A DNA stretch of 64,000 bases from positions 1,466,501-1,530,500 of the forward strand of contig NZ_CP045422.1 of NCBI RefSeq assembly GCF_014926585.1, written 5' to 3'. Origin of the DNA: Devosia beringensis (GTDB lineage Bacteria; Pseudomonadota; Alphaproteobacteria; Rhizobiales; Devosiaceae). The notes below the pieces were generated by a model, which saw only the letters and a list, made by a program, of their open reading frames with translations, was not told the DNA's origin and searched no databases. Shown piece by piece: positions 17,195 through 25,808 of the stretch. A program made the position numbers and the translations under genes. Each line of letters begins with the position of its first letter. The first letter of the stretch is position 1.

Positions 17195-18408
17195 TGGAAA
17201 TCCCCATTGCTGCCGGCTTCACCGTCCTGCTCATCGTCGTTCTGGCGGCGCTGCTGCTGCTGGTGCGCGCCGTGCTGCTGCCCTCCCGCCCGGTGACCAT
17301 CACCCTCAATGGCGAACGGGCGATCGAGACGCTGACCAATATGCGCCTGCTTGAGGCGCTCAACGGCAACGGCATTGCCGTACCCTCCGCCTGCGCCGGC
17401 GCTGGCAGCTGCGGCCTGTGCCGGGTCACAGTGACGGGCGCCGAGCCGGCTCTGCCGACCGAACTGGCACTGCTGTCGCGCCAGGAGCTCCGGGACAATG
17501 TCCGGCTGGCCTGCCAGGTGGTGGTGCGCGGCCCGCTCGCCGTCACCGTGCCCGACGACATTCTCAATGTGACGCGCTTTGACTGCACGGTGGTCTCGAG
17601 CACCAGCCTCACGCCGCTGATCAAGGAAATCGTGCTGGCGCCCCCGGCGGATCTGGATTTTGCCCTGCGCCCGGGCGGCTTCGTGCAGGTGACCGCGCCG
17701 CCCTACCGGCTCGACTTTGCCGATATCGCCGTGGCGCCCGCGCATGCCGCCCATTGGGAGCGCCTGGGCCTGCGCCGGCTCGCCGTCCACAGCACCGAAC
17801 CGGTGACCCGCGCCTATTCGGTGGCCAACCGACCGCAGGACAGCGGCAGGATCGTGCTCAATATCCGCCTCGCCGAGCCGCCCCCCGCCCGGCCCGACGT
17901 GATGCCCGGCATCGTCTCCTCCTACCTGTTCGGGCTGGCCACGGGCGACAGCGTCGCCATCTCCGGTCCCTATGGGCATTTCGGTGCCAGCGACACCAAC
18001 AAGGAGATGATCTTCATCGGCGGCGGCGTCGGCATGGCGCCCTTACGGGCCATCATCCACGATCAGCTCGAAGCCCGCGCCTCCGGCCGCACCATCAGCT
18101 TCTGGTATGGCGCCCGCAGCCGTAGCGAGCTCTATTATGCCGACCAGTTCGACGATCTGGCCCGCCGCCACGCCAATTTCCGCTTTGTGCCGGCTCTGTC
18201 CGAGCCAAGCCCGACCGACGGCTGGGACGGGCAGGTCGGCTTCATCCACGATGTCGTGCTGCGCGCCTATCTCCGCGATCATCCTTCCCCCGAGGACTGC
18301 GAATATTACCTCTGCGGCCCGCCCCTGATGATCGGCGCCGTCTTTGCCATGCTCGATTCCTGCGGCGTCGAGCGCACATCCATCTTCAACGACGATTTCG
18401 GGAGCTAG
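17194..18408 (+). CDS. nqrF: Na+-NQR subunit F, NADH-oxidising Fe-S flavoprotein
   Basis: 404-residue entry subunit. An N-terminal helix anchors a 2Fe-2S ferredoxin domain with C67, C73, C76 and C107 (ACAGAGSCGLC, then RLACQ). A FAD domain follows with RAYSVANRP. The NADH-binding domain has GGGVGMAPLRAI and ends CEYYLCGPPLM and IFNDDFGS, as in known NqrF. It passes electrons from NADH through FAD to the rest of the complex. A GTG at 17191 is an alternative start; ATG 17194 overlaps the nqrE stop. All cofactor residues appear intact, in contrast to NqrB. Confidence 0.95.
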   Translation: MEIPIAAGFTVLLIVVLAALLLLVRAVLLPSRPVTITLNGERAIETLTNMRLLEALNGNGIAVPSACAGAGSCGLCRVTVTGAEPALPTELALLSRQELRDNVRLACQVVVRGPLAVTVPDDILNVTRFDCTVVSSTSLTPLIKEIVLAPPADLDFALRPGGFVQVTAPPYRLDFADIAVAPAHAAHWERLGLRRLAVHSTEPVTRAYSVANRPQDSGRIVLNIRLAEPPPARPDVMPGIVSSYLFGLATGDSVAISGPYGHFGASDTNKEMIFIGGGVGMAPLRAIIHDQLEARASGRTISFWYGARSRSELYYADQFDDLARRHANFRFVPALSEPSPTDGWDGQVGFIHDVVLRAYLRDHPSPEDCEYYLCGPPLMIGAVFAMLDSCGVERTSIFNDDFGS

Positions 18409-18410
18409 CC

Positions 18411-19370
18411 ATGTCCTTGACCCGCCGCCGCCTCCTGCTGGGCGCCGCCGCCACGCTGTTGTTCCCCGCTCTGCCCGGCCTGGCCGACGAGCTTCGCCTC
18501 TCCGGCCGCGCCTATGGCACGTCCTGGCAGGTCCGCCTGCCCCGGACCGGCGACGTCACGGCCCTGGCACACGATCTCAAGACCCTGCTCGACCGGGTCG
18601 ACGCCGCCATGAGCCCCTTCCGCCCCGACAGCGCCATTTCCCGCTTCAACCGCGCCCCCGCCGGCTGGCATGACGTCGATCCCGATCTGGCTCATGTCAC
18701 CACAGAGGCGCTGCGCCTTGCCGCGCTCACGTCGGGCGCCTTTGATCCCAGCGTCGGCCCCGATGTCGGCCGCTACGGCTTCGGGCCCATCACCGGCACC
18801 CGTACCGGCAGTTTTGCCGATTTCGCCGTGACGGGCACGACCATCTACAAGGCCAAAAGCGACCTGACGCTGGACCTCTGCGGCATTGCCAAGGGCTATG
18901 CGCTCGACCTGATGGCCGCTACCATCGCTGAAGCCGGCTATCCCGCCTTCGTCGCCGAACTGGGCGGCGAGGTCATCGCCCGCGGCGCCGACCCCACCGG
19001 CGCCCCCTGGCGCATCGGCATCAGCGATCCGCTGGGCGGGCCGCTACGCGCTTTGGTCGACACAGACGGCCTGGCGCTGGCCACCTCCGGCGACGCCATC
19101 AACGCCTATGAGGTGGCGGGCCGCCGCTATAGCCACATCATCGATCCGCTGACCGACGAACCCTTGCGCAACGCCGTCGCCTCGGTCTCGGTCTTTGCCC
19201 CCAGCGCCATGACCGCCGACGCCCTGGCCACCGCGCTCATGGTGATGGGCACCGACTCCGGCCTGCGCTTTGCCGATGACCACGCCCTGGCCGTCCTCTA
19301 TTTCGACCGCGTGCCGGGCGGGCTGCGTGCAGCCGGCAGCCGTGCCTATGCCCATCACGTCAGCAGATGA
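18411..19370 (+). CDS. apbE: FAD:protein FMN transferase ApbE
   Basis: 319-residue periplasmic flavin transferase that attaches FMN from FAD to Thr/Ser of NqrC, NqrB and similar proteins. The N-terminus is Tat-like (TRRRLLLGAAATLLF). Family motifs are GIAKGYALD, AELGGEVIARG, LATSGD and YSHIIDPLTDEP; the Mg-binding stretch is SAMTADALATALMVMG. It follows nqrF by two bases, so it is dedicated to this complex. Its presence shows that at least one subunit, presumably NqrC, is still flavinylated. Confidence 0.94.
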   Translation: MSLTRRRLLLGAAATLLFPALPGLADELRLSGRAYGTSWQVRLPRTGDVTALAHDLKTLLDRVDAAMSPFRPDSAISRFNRAPAGWHDVDPDLAHVTTEALRLAALTSGAFDPSVGPDVGRYGFGPITGTRTGSFADFAVTGTTIYKAKSDLTLDLCGIAKGYALDLMAATIAEAGYPAFVAELGGEVIARGADPTGAPWRIGISDPLGGPLRALVDTDGLALATSGDAINAYEVAGRRYSHIIDPLTDEPLRNAVASVSVFAPSAMTADALATALMVMGTDSGLRFADDHALAVLYFDRVPGGLRAAGSRAYAHHVSR

Positions 19371-19381
19371 GGAGCGCCGCC

Positions 19382-19549
19382 ATGTCCACCATCCTTGCCG
19401 CCATCGTCCTTGTCATCCTGGCCATGCTGGGCCTGGCCGTCGGGCTGGCTTTCGGCAAGCCGCCGCTCGAGCGCTCCTGTGGCGGCACGCGCTGCCAGAA
19501 TGCCTGTGCCGGCTGCGACCGGATCAAGGAGGCCTTGTCCCATGACTGA
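19382..19549 (+). CDS. nqrM: NQR maturation protein NqrM
   Basis: 55-residue protein with one N-terminal membrane helix and four cysteines (C33, C38, C42, C45) in SCGGTRCQNACAGC. This is the small Cys-rich protein (formerly DUF539) known to be needed for Na+-NQR assembly, probably for iron delivery to the NqrD/NqrE site. An AGGAG site precedes ATG 19382, and the gene overlaps the CBS gene by 8 bases. Confidence 0.93.
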   Translation: MSTILAAIVLVILAMLGLAVGLAFGKPPLERSCGGTRCQNACAGCDRIKEALSHD

Positions 19550-19943
19550 CCCCATGCCGACAGTGGGCGACGTCATGAAGGTGGATCTGGTGACGTTGTC
19601 GCCCGGCACCGAAATCGTGCGTGCCGTCGCCATTCTGCTCGACAACAGGGTATCGGGCGCCTGTGTGCTGGATGAGGCCGGCACGCTGCTGGGCGTGCTG
19701 TCCAAGCGCGATTGCCTCAAGGCCGCGCTCAATGCCTCCTATTACAAGCAATGGGGCGGCGTCGTCGCCGACTATATGTCGCCCGATCCGACAACGCTGG
19801 ATGCCGAACTCGATCTGGTGGATGCCGCCGAGGCCATGATCGCCAGTTCGTTCCGCCGCTTCCCCGTGCTGCGCGACGGTCGCTTTGTCGGCCAGATCAG
19901 CCGGACCGATGTCCTGGCCGCCCTCAGCGCCCAGTGGCGCTAG
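19542..19943 (+). CDS. CBS-domain pair protein at the end of the nqr operon
   Basis: 133-residue cytoplasmic protein made of two CBS motifs (VGDVMKVDLVTLSPGTEIVR and YMSPDPTTLDAELDLVDAAE, the latter ending with FRRFPVLRDGRFVGQISRTD). Such pairs bind adenine nucleotides or related ligands. It overlaps nqrM by 8 bases with an AAGGAGG site before its ATG, so it is made with the complex. A role as an energy-state sensor for NQR is plausible but unproven; no catalytic domain is attached. Confidence 0.85.
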   Translation: MTDPMPTVGDVMKVDLVTLSPGTEIVRAVAILLDNRVSGACVLDEAGTLLGVLSKRDCLKAALNASYYKQWGGVVADYMSPDPTTLDAELDLVDAAEAMIASSFRRFPVLRDGRFVGQISRTDVLAALSAQWR

Positions 19944-21128
19944 GGCCGCCCTGTGTTTCTTGGCCGCTCAGGCGAAGGGCACATTGGGTCCGGTCGGGTT
20001 ACAGACCACCACGCATATTTTCCGATTGGACAAACACAGATTTGCGTGGGTTCAAATTCTGCGAAAAGCCAACTTGGCGTTAACGCAATTCAACAATACT
20101 TAATTCGGGTTAATTCTTTTCAATATTAGAGAAGCAAATTCGATACAGACGAGCGTCCTGTCATTCGTCCGGAGCTGAAATGACGTGCAGCGCATACGAG
20201 GTGCAGAGTTGTGCACGGCGGATGATTTGCATGGCGATTTGGAGTCCGGTCATTGCCGATGAATTGGCGGCGCTGGTGGGCCGCTCCCAGTGACGGTGCG
20301 ATACAAATCGCCTCGCATCGGCTTTTGGCCGGTCGGGCGCTGGTCAGGACATCGCCAGGCGACGCGAGGGAAAATGCAGGGCGACCGCGCTTCGGGCATT
20401 TACCGCGATGTCATCCGGCACTGTGAGCGGCCAAGCCTGGAGCGACGGGACGAGCCTGAATTACCGAGATTGACAACCCACAATGCCGCCAAAGGCCTTC
20501 GGTGCGGCGGTCCAGCGCGGGCACTTTACAACGAGCGAAGGTGAGCTTGGTCAGCCCACTGGACCGCTTCTAGGCGCTAGAATTGATGCGAAGCAGAGGT
20601 GGGCCGGGATCAGGCGCACGTTGTTGCGTTGTGAATGGCGTTATTGCGGCGCCGCGTCCCGGCGACGTATCGGCCCGATCGGACCGTTCAGCCACAAGGT
20701 CTGTTGAGTGTCCAAAACTGGCTCTGCCGCCATGTGCCTGGTCGGGTCCATCGACGGACCTTGCGCAAGCCGCCCTGTTATCGACACTGCCTTAATCTTA
20801 GCCGACGGTCAGCTATTGGGAAATCGAATTGCCGCCTGGATGGCCGGAATGGGGCGCCATTCGCTGCACTGTCGATGACAGCAATTCCGATGGTGGGTTT
20901 TATGGCGGGTCAGTCTAGTGCGGGGTGTAACCCTTGATCCTAGAGCGGTGCCAGCAGAATTATGGCGGAGAGAAAGTCCGCCGTACTGCCGTTCTTGACT
21001 GTTTATGATGATACTTGATAATGCCGCATCCGCTTGACTTTTTGGCACGTAAGCCGCCTTATCGTCCTCAGTTGCGCTTCATTATCTCTGGCTATGTCCA
21101 ACCAGAAGTGCATACGGAAGTGCACACC
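19944..21128. other. Long gene-poor stretch upstream of the integrase remnant
   Basis: Nearly 1.2 kb with visibly lower GC in parts (for example 20020-20160) and only short, unconvincing frames. No tRNA, recognisable protein or promoter architecture was found. A dispersed intergenic repeat lies at 20801-20859 (minus). With the truncated integrase, IS element and crotonase fragment that follow, it looks like decayed mobile or horizontally acquired DNA. Confidence 0.5.
20801..20859 (-). repeat. Dispersed intergenic repeat, copy on minus strand
   Basis: Read on the minus strand it begins ATGGCGCCCCATTCCGGCC and continues with ATCCAGGCGG, CGATTTCCCAATAG and GACCGTC. It matches the plus-strand copy at 36917-36974 at roughly 80% of positions by eye. 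Confidence 0.6.
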
Positions 21129-22142
21129 ATGGCAAGAGCGCTCAATAAAATCTCCGATACCTTTGCAAAGTCCGCGCTTGGACCAGGCCGCTATAGCGAC
21201 GGCGGTGGGCTGTATCTCAACGTCAAGCCTGGCGGCGCAAAGAGCTGGATATTCATGTTCGCTAGAGGCGGAAAGAGGCAGGCAGTGGGGCTGGGCCCGT
21301 ACCCGGCAGTTCGCCTGGCATCGGCGCGCATTAAGGCTTTAGAATTGCGCTCGGCTGTTGCTGAAGGCTCTGATCCAAAGGCATTGCGCACGCCGCAGAG
21401 GGAACTCAATTTCTCCGAATGTGCGGACGAGTTTCTGTCGTCCATGGAAACCCAGTGGCGCAATGCAAAGCATCGCGCGCAATGGCGAATGACGCTTGGC
21501 GATACCTACTGCGCGGCTATCTCGGGCAAGCGCGTTTCGCATATCAATACAGAGGACGTTCTCGCGGTTCTCAATCCCATATGGATGAAAAAGCCAGAGA
21601 CGGCCTCGCGCATCAGAGGGCGCATCGAACGCGTGCTCGACTATGCCAAAGCGCGGGGCTGGCGAACTGGAGAGAACCCTGCACTCTGGCGCGGCCATCT
21701 GAAGAGCATTCTACCACCGCGACAAAAGCTTAGCAGAGGGCACCACGCGGCGATGGACTACAAGGAAGTTCCTGCGCTTGTAAAACGGCTGCAGCGTTCG
21801 GATGCGATGGCTGCAAGGGCACTGGAATTCTTGATCTACTGCGCTGCTCGATCAGGAGAGGCCCTTGGGGCGCGGTGGGAAGAGTTCGACATTGAAGCCA
21901 GCATCTGGAAGATCCCCGCCGAGCGGATGAAGGCTGGCCGGCCCCATCGAGTCCCGCTTTCACAGCAGGCGCGGGATCTCATTGAGAGACTTGGCACTAC
22001 GAGAACATCAGAGTTCGTGTTCGCCGGTCAAAAAGCCGGCCGCCCCTTGTCGGCTATGGCGATGGAGATGTTGCTGCGGCGGCTTCGGGTGACCACCGTC
22101 ACTGTGCACGGGTTCCGGTCCTCATTCCGCGATTGGGCCTGA
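21129..22142 (+). pseudogene. Tyrosine-type phage/island integrase, 3' truncated by an IS element
   Basis: About 337 residues remain of a P4-type integrase. The start MARALNKISDTFAKS followed by GRYSDGGGLYLNV is the usual arm-binding (DUF4102) N-terminus. The catalytic Arg is in CAARSGEALGARW and the HxxR box is HGFRSSFRDW. The frame stops immediately after this box, where the IS begins; the TGA stop (22140-22142) is the first three bases of the IS. The C-terminal Tyr nucleophile is therefore missing and the protein should be inactive. A frame upstream of 21129 is open but does not resemble the family. It marks a former genomic island. Confidence 0.88.
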
Positions 22143-22152
22143 CGTTGCCCCC
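22140..22152. repeat. IS terminal inverted repeat (left)
   Basis: TGACGTTGCCCCC, exact complement of the right end at 23399-23411. It supplies the stop codon of the truncated integrase. Confidence 0.88.
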
Positions 22153-22157
22153 AACTT

Positions 22158-23087
22158 CTATCCAGCGTGAAGTAGACTCGGGCGGTTAGTTTGGTCGATC
22201 TGGCCGGGGTGAGCGACGGGGGCTGGCGCGGAGCTGGTCATTGAGCGGAGCGGCAGATCCCGTCGCGGGTTGAAGGTGTCGGCGTATTCGGCAGGCGTCA
22301 TCCAACCCAGCCGCGAGTGCGGCCGGTGCAGATTGTAATCGGCGCGCCAAGACGCCACGGTGGCCCGGACGTGAGCAAGCGATGGGAACAGGGTCTCGTT
22401 GAGCAGTTCGTCCCGCAGCCGGCCGTTAAAGCTCTCGATGAAGGCATTCTGGATCGGCTTGCCAGGGGCAATGTAGTGCCAGTCGATCCCCATCCGGTCA
22501 GCGAAGCCCAGGATGGCATTGGACGTGAACTCAGTCCCATTGTCGCTGACGATCATCTTGGGGCGTCCTCGAGTAGCCATCAGCGTCTCCAGCTCTCTGG
22601 CAACGCGCAGACCAGACAGCGAGGTGTCGGCAACCAAGGTCAGGCATTCGCGTGTGCAGTCATCGACCACTGTCAGCACCCGGAAGCGCCGACCGTCGGT
22701 CATCTGGTCGGAGACGAAGTCCAGGGACCAGCGTTCGTTGGGCGCCATTGGGATCAGCATCGGCGCCCTGGTGCCCATGGCACGCTTGCGGCCGCCTCGA
22801 CGGCGCACCATCAGCTTCTCCTCGCGATAGATCCGGAACAGGCGCTTGTGATTGACCTGATACCCTTCCCGCCGCAGCAGGACGTGCAGCCGCCGATAGC
22901 CAAACCGTCGCCGCTCATGGGCAATGGCCTTCATCCGGTCGCGCAGCACGATGTCATCGGTTCGCAGCGCCTGGTAGCGCATCGTCATCCGGCAACATCC
23001 CAATACTCGGCACGCCCGCCGCTCGCTCATCCCATAGGCAGTCTGGAGATGGGCGACAGCATCCCGCTCGGCGGCGGGCGCTACCAT
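22158..23087 (-). CDS. IS3-family transposase OrfB (DDE integrase domain)
   Basis: 309-residue catalytic part of the transposase. It carries an HTH_21-type segment ([16 protein letters not shown]) and an rve integrase core with the DDE triad: Asp in SLDFVSD, Asp in VSDNGTEF and Glu in [12 protein letters not shown]. It is probably produced as an OrfAB fusion: GGAAAAAAATGG at the orfA end allows a -1 slip from the KKW frame into this one. No inactivating lesion is seen. Confidence 0.93.
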   Translation of the reverse strand: MVAPAAERDAVAHLQTAYGMSERRACRVLGCCRMTMRYQALRTDDIVLRDRMKAIAHERRRFGYRRLHVLLRREGYQVNHKRLFRIYREEKLMVRRRGGRKRAMGTRAPMLIPMAPNERWSLDFVSDQMTDGRRFRVLTVVDDCTRECLTLVADTSLSGLRVARELETLMATRGRPKMIVSDNGTEFTSNAILGFADRMGIDWHYIAPGKPIQNAFIESFNGRLRDELLNETLFPSLAHVRATVASWRADYNLHRPHSRLGWMTPAEYADTFNPRRDLPLRSMTSSAPAPVAHPGQIDQTNRPSLLHAG

Positions 23088-23347
23088 TTTTTTCCAAGAA
23101 GATCTTTCAGCGCGGCATTATCGAGCATGCTGTCGGCCAGCAGCTTCTTGAGCCGGGCGTTCTCGTCCTCAAGCGCCTTCAGTCGTCGGGCCTCGCTGAC
23201 GTCCATGCCGCCATACTTGGCCTTCCATTTGTAGATGCTGGCATTGCTGACGCCATGCTTGCGGCACAGGTCGGCAACTGGAACGCCGGCCTCCTGCTCC
23301 TTCAAGATCGCAATGATCTGCTCTTCGGTGAACCTGGTTCGCTTCAT
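23081..23347 (-). CDS. IS3-family transposase OrfA (helix-turn-helix)
   Basis: 88-residue HTH protein beginning [20 protein letters not shown], the classical IS407-group OrfA start. It has a leucine-zipper-like stretch toward the end ([17 protein letters not shown]). It binds the element ends and regulates transposition. It overlaps orfB by 7 bases at an A7 slippery run. Confidence 0.93.
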   Translation of the reverse strand: MKRTRFTEEQIIAILKEQEAGVPVADLCRKHGVSNASIYKWKAKYGGMDVSEARRLKALEDENARLKKLLADSMLDNAALKDLLGKKW

Positions 23348-23398
23348 CTCTGGTCCTTCTGATGGGGCCAGAGCCTACTTCAAACTGGATTAGGCGCA

Positions 23399-23411
23399 GG
23401 GGGCAACGTCA
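23399..23411. repeat. IS terminal inverted repeat (right)
   Basis: GGGGGCAACGTCA, complement of the left end at 22140-22152. Confidence 0.88.
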
Positions 23412-23692
23412 GGATCAATCGTGCCGTGCCGGCTAATACGATCGGCGCCTTCGTCGACACGCTTGCCCATAACATTGCGGCCTTGGCCGATGGGGTTGTC
23501 GCTGCAGCAAAACAGAGCCTGCCGGCCGACGACTATGCCGCGGGCCTGGACCTCGAAAATCCCGCCTGGGCTGGCCTATTTGCGCAGCCAGCGGCCGGAC
23601 GGTTGCTGCTGGGCGGCCTGGAACGGGGCGCCCAACCCCCCGAAGTGGAACGCAACCTCGAAGTCATGTTGCGTGAAATGGCCCAGCAGTAA
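23411..23692 (+). pseudogene. C-terminal fragment of an enoyl-CoA hydratase/isomerase-family protein
   Basis: An open frame enters directly from the IS end and encodes about 93 residues beginning RINRAVPANTIGAFVDTLA. INRAVP followed by an alternating helix and VVAAAKQSL is typical of the C-terminal third of crotonase-family proteins; the end ERNLEVMLREM is also consistent. The N-terminal oxyanion-hole half is absent, so it is a remnant. It starts within the last base of the IS and has no start codon of its own. The family call rests on recollected motifs, so it is moderate. Confidence 0.6.
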
Positions 23693-23771
23693 GTTAGGGC
23701 GGACTACGCTACCTGGCGGTGCGGGGCTGACCTGCTCCGCCAGACTCATGATCTTCATTCAATGGCAGCTT

Positions 23772-23790
23772 CCAGGTTAATGAAACCTGG
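23772..23790. terminator. Small hairpin downstream of the Dpp permease operon
   Basis: CCAGGTT, loop AATGA, AACCTGG. It lies about 130 bases after the minus-strand permease stop (23917) and 80 bases after the crotonase fragment. No clear T-run, so terminator function is uncertain. Confidence 0.35.
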
Positions 23791-23832
23791 CGGAGAACGG
23801 CCGCTATAGGGCGTCTACTGCTAGGCAGGAAC

Positions 23833-23885
23833 GCGCCCCATTTCAGCCGTTCGCTACACATTCAAAGCCCCCAAAAGCGGACTTA
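23833..23885 (+). repeat. Dispersed intergenic repeat, diverged copy
   Basis: Begins GCGCCCCATTTCAGCC and ends CCCCAAAAGCGGAC, matching the two anchor blocks of the 36917-36974 copy (GCGCCCCATTCCGGCC ... TCCCAAAAGTGGAC) at the same spacing, with a diverged middle. Confidence 0.5.
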
Positions 23886-23916
23886 GGATTTGGTGGAACG
23901 CCGTCGGCCCTGGCCG

Positions 23917-24795
23917 TCAGGTGTCGTCCTGCTGGGGATTGAGCGTATCGTTTAGTCCATCGCCGAGCAGGTTGAAACCGAGCACGATTATGATTATGGC
24001 CAGGCCGGGCCAAACTGCCATCCAAGGAGCCTCGATCAGGAACTGGCGGGCCACGTCGAGCATGCTGCCCCATGATGGGGCGGGCGGGCGCTGTCCAAGG
24101 CCTAGAAAGGCAAGGCTGGCTTCAGCCAGAACGGCAACAGCCATGGTTATTGTGGCCTGCACGACGATGGGGGCCAAGACGTTGGGCAGAATGTGGGACA
24201 GGATAATGTTGACATCGCGCACGCCCTGCGCACGGACGGCGGTGACATAGTCCTCATCCTTGATGGTCAATACCTGCCCGCGGGTCAACCGGATGAAGAT
24301 CGGCATCGCCGAAACGCCAATCGCGATCATCGCATTTTCCAGGCTGGACCCCAGGAACGCCGCCAAGGCTATGGCCAGGATGAGAAAGGGAACAGCAAGA
24401 AGCGCATCCGTGAACCGGGAAATCACCATGTCGAGCCATCCGCCGAAATAGCCTGCCAGCAGCCCCAGCGGGACGCCCAGCGCGATCGCGATGCTCACGG
24501 CAATGATGCCGGCGGCCAGTGAGGCGCGCGCTCCAAAGATCACGCGGGAGAGAATATCGCGCCCCAAATCATCGGTGCCGAACCAGTGCAATGCAGATGG
24601 TGCCTGCCGCACCGCCAGCCAGTCGGACACGTTGGGATCGAAGGGCGCAAGAAGCGGCGCAAACGTCGCCACCAGGGCAAAGAAAATGACGATGGTACCG
24701 CCGATAATAGTGCTCGGATGGCTTAGTGCGCGGACCAATACCGATTTGCGGCTGCCGCCGCGGGCGGTGGCGAGCGGTGCGGAAACGTCGCTCAT
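23917..24795 (-). CDS. Dipeptide-type ABC transporter permease (DppC-like)
   Basis: 292-residue inner-membrane permease. The N-terminal segment ends with FGTDDLGRDILSRVIFGAR, the standard DppC/OppC motif. About six helices follow, with the EAA-type loop containing YVTAVRAQGVRDVNIILSHILPN cut across it, and the C-terminus has FLGLGQRPPAPSWGSML and NLLGDGLNDTLNP. It pairs with the upstream DppB-like permease, whose stop overlaps its ATG (24795). The matching ATPase is probably the fused protein encoded at 31089-32720. Confidence 0.92.
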   Translation of the reverse strand: MSDVSAPLATARGGSRKSVLVRALSHPSTIIGGTIVIFFALVATFAPLLAPFDPNVSDWLAVRQAPSALHWFGTDDLGRDILSRVIFGARASLAAGIIAVSIAIALGVPLGLLAGYFGGWLDMVISRFTDALLAVPFLILAIALAAFLGSSLENAMIAIGVSAMPIFIRLTRGQVLTIKDEDYVTAVRAQGVRDVNIILSHILPNVLAPIVVQATITMAVAVLAEASLAFLGLGQRPPAPSWGSMLDVARQFLIEAPWMAVWPGLAIIIIVLGFNLLGDGLNDTLNPQQDDT

Positions 24796-25733
24796 GAACG
24801 GAGCCTCGGGCTCAGAATGACATAGGCAATGTCGGCGATCAGGGTGAGCAGCATGAACATCACCGCAGAACAGATGACCACCGCCTGCACGACAGCATAG
24901 TCGCGGCTGAACACGCCATCGACGATCATCTTGCCAAAACCGGGAATGCCGAACACCTGTTCGGTCAGCACAGCGCCCGACAACAGCTCGCCCAGATGCA
25001 GCGTGCTTGTCGTGACCACCGGGATCAGGCCGTTTCGCAGGGCGTGCCGCCGCACCACAATGCCCTCGCGCAGGCCCTTTGCGCGGGCGGTCCGCACATA
25101 GTCCTGCTTGAGCGTGGCGATCATCGAGCTGCGGGTATGTCGCATGACGATTGCCGCCGCCGCGGTGCCCAGTACGATGCTGGGCAACAGGGTGAAGCGC
25201 AGGTTCTCGAGCGGCGACTCGAAAAACCCGACATAGCCGCCGCTTGGCAGCCAGCCCAGAGAGACCGCGAACAGCAGGATCAGCATGATGCCGAGCCAGA
25301 AACTGGGAATGGACAGACCGCCCAGCCCGATCATGCTCACCAGATAATCGACGGGGGTGCCGCGCTTGACCGCCGCCAGCACACCGGCCGGAATGCCGAT
25401 GACCAGGGCGATCATCATGGCCTGCAAGGAGAGCTGCAGGGTGACCGGCAACTTTTGCAGGATCATTTCCCCGATCGGCAGGCGGGTGCGGATGGACATG
25501 CCGAAATCGCCCTGCAGCAGGCCCGTCAGCCATTTGAAATATTGGACCGGCCAGGGCTGATCCAGCCCGTATTTGGTCCGCAGGAACTCGATGACCGCCG
25601 GATCGGGCTCCTGGCCCGCCAGCGCCACGGCCGGATCGCCCGGCAGCAGCTTGAGCAACAGGAATACCAGCACGGAAACCAACAACAGGGTGGGTATGGC
25701 GACCAGAAGACGCCGAAGGATGAAGTTGAGCAT
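24792..25733 (-). CDS. Dipeptide-type ABC transporter permease (DppB-like)
   Basis: About 313-residue permease with the DppB/GsiC N-terminus (FILRRLLVAIPTLLLVSVLV, then LLPGDPAV) and C-terminal FGIPGFGKMIVDGVFSRDYA. The frame extends upstream to 25775, but that ATG is inside a strong hairpin and precedes the family start, so ATG 25733 (MLNFILRR) is chosen. Forms a heterodimeric channel with the DppC-like partner. Confidence 0.92.
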   Translation of the reverse strand: MLNFILRRLLVAIPTLLLVSVLVFLLLKLLPGDPAVALAGQEPDPAVIEFLRTKYGLDQPWPVQYFKWLTGLLQGDFGMSIRTRLPIGEMILQKLPVTLQLSLQAMMIALVIGIPAGVLAAVKRGTPVDYLVSMIGLGGLSIPSFWLGIMLILLFAVSLGWLPSGGYVGFFESPLENLRFTLLPSIVLGTAAAAIVMRHTRSSMIATLKQDYVRTARAKGLREGIVVRRHALRNGLIPVVTTSTLHLGELLSGAVLTEQVFGIPGFGKMIVDGVFSRDYAVVQAVVICSAVMFMLLTLIADIAYVILSPRLRS

Positions 25734-25772
25734 GTCGGTGCGGACCAGTCTGGGTGCCAGGAAGGTGAGAGG

Positions 25773-25799
25773 CACGCCCCATGCGATGCATGGGGCGTG
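25773..25799 (-). promoter_or_regulatory. Perfect 12-bp hairpin after the Dpp binding-protein gene
   Basis: CACGCCCCATGC, loop GAT, GCATGGGGCGTG. Directly downstream (minus strand) of the binding-protein stop at 25809 and before the permease start. Likely 3' stabiliser or attenuator setting a high binding-protein:permease ratio. Confidence 0.75.
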
Positions 25800-25808
25800 A
25801 TCTGGGCG

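Larger units (their letters stand above)
22140..23411 (-). mobile_element. IS3-family insertion sequence (IS407-like), apparently intact
   Basis: 1272-bp element with ends TGACGTTGCCCCC (22140-22152) and its exact complement (23399-23411). The inverted similarity continues imperfectly inward (ATCCAG, TGAAGTAG). It holds orfA and orfB on the minus strand, with an A7 run at their junction suited to programmed -1 frameshifting. No target duplication is visible: left flank ends GGGCC, right flank begins GGATC. The flanks belong to two unrelated broken genes. Confidence 0.9.

Noticed and set aside
20040-20065. tRNA T-loop-like GGGTTCAAATTC
   Set aside because: The flanking bases do not pair into a T-stem and no acceptor or anticodon arm could be built around it.
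20290-20940. Several 70-100-codon frames in the gene-poor stretch
   Set aside because: Mutually overlapping, unusual composition, no ribosome-binding sites or family resemblance.
21015-21128. N-terminal extension of the integrase
   Set aside because: The integrase family begins at MARALNK; residues before it are not similar and contain a duplicated PEVHTEVHT stretch from a local DNA repeat.
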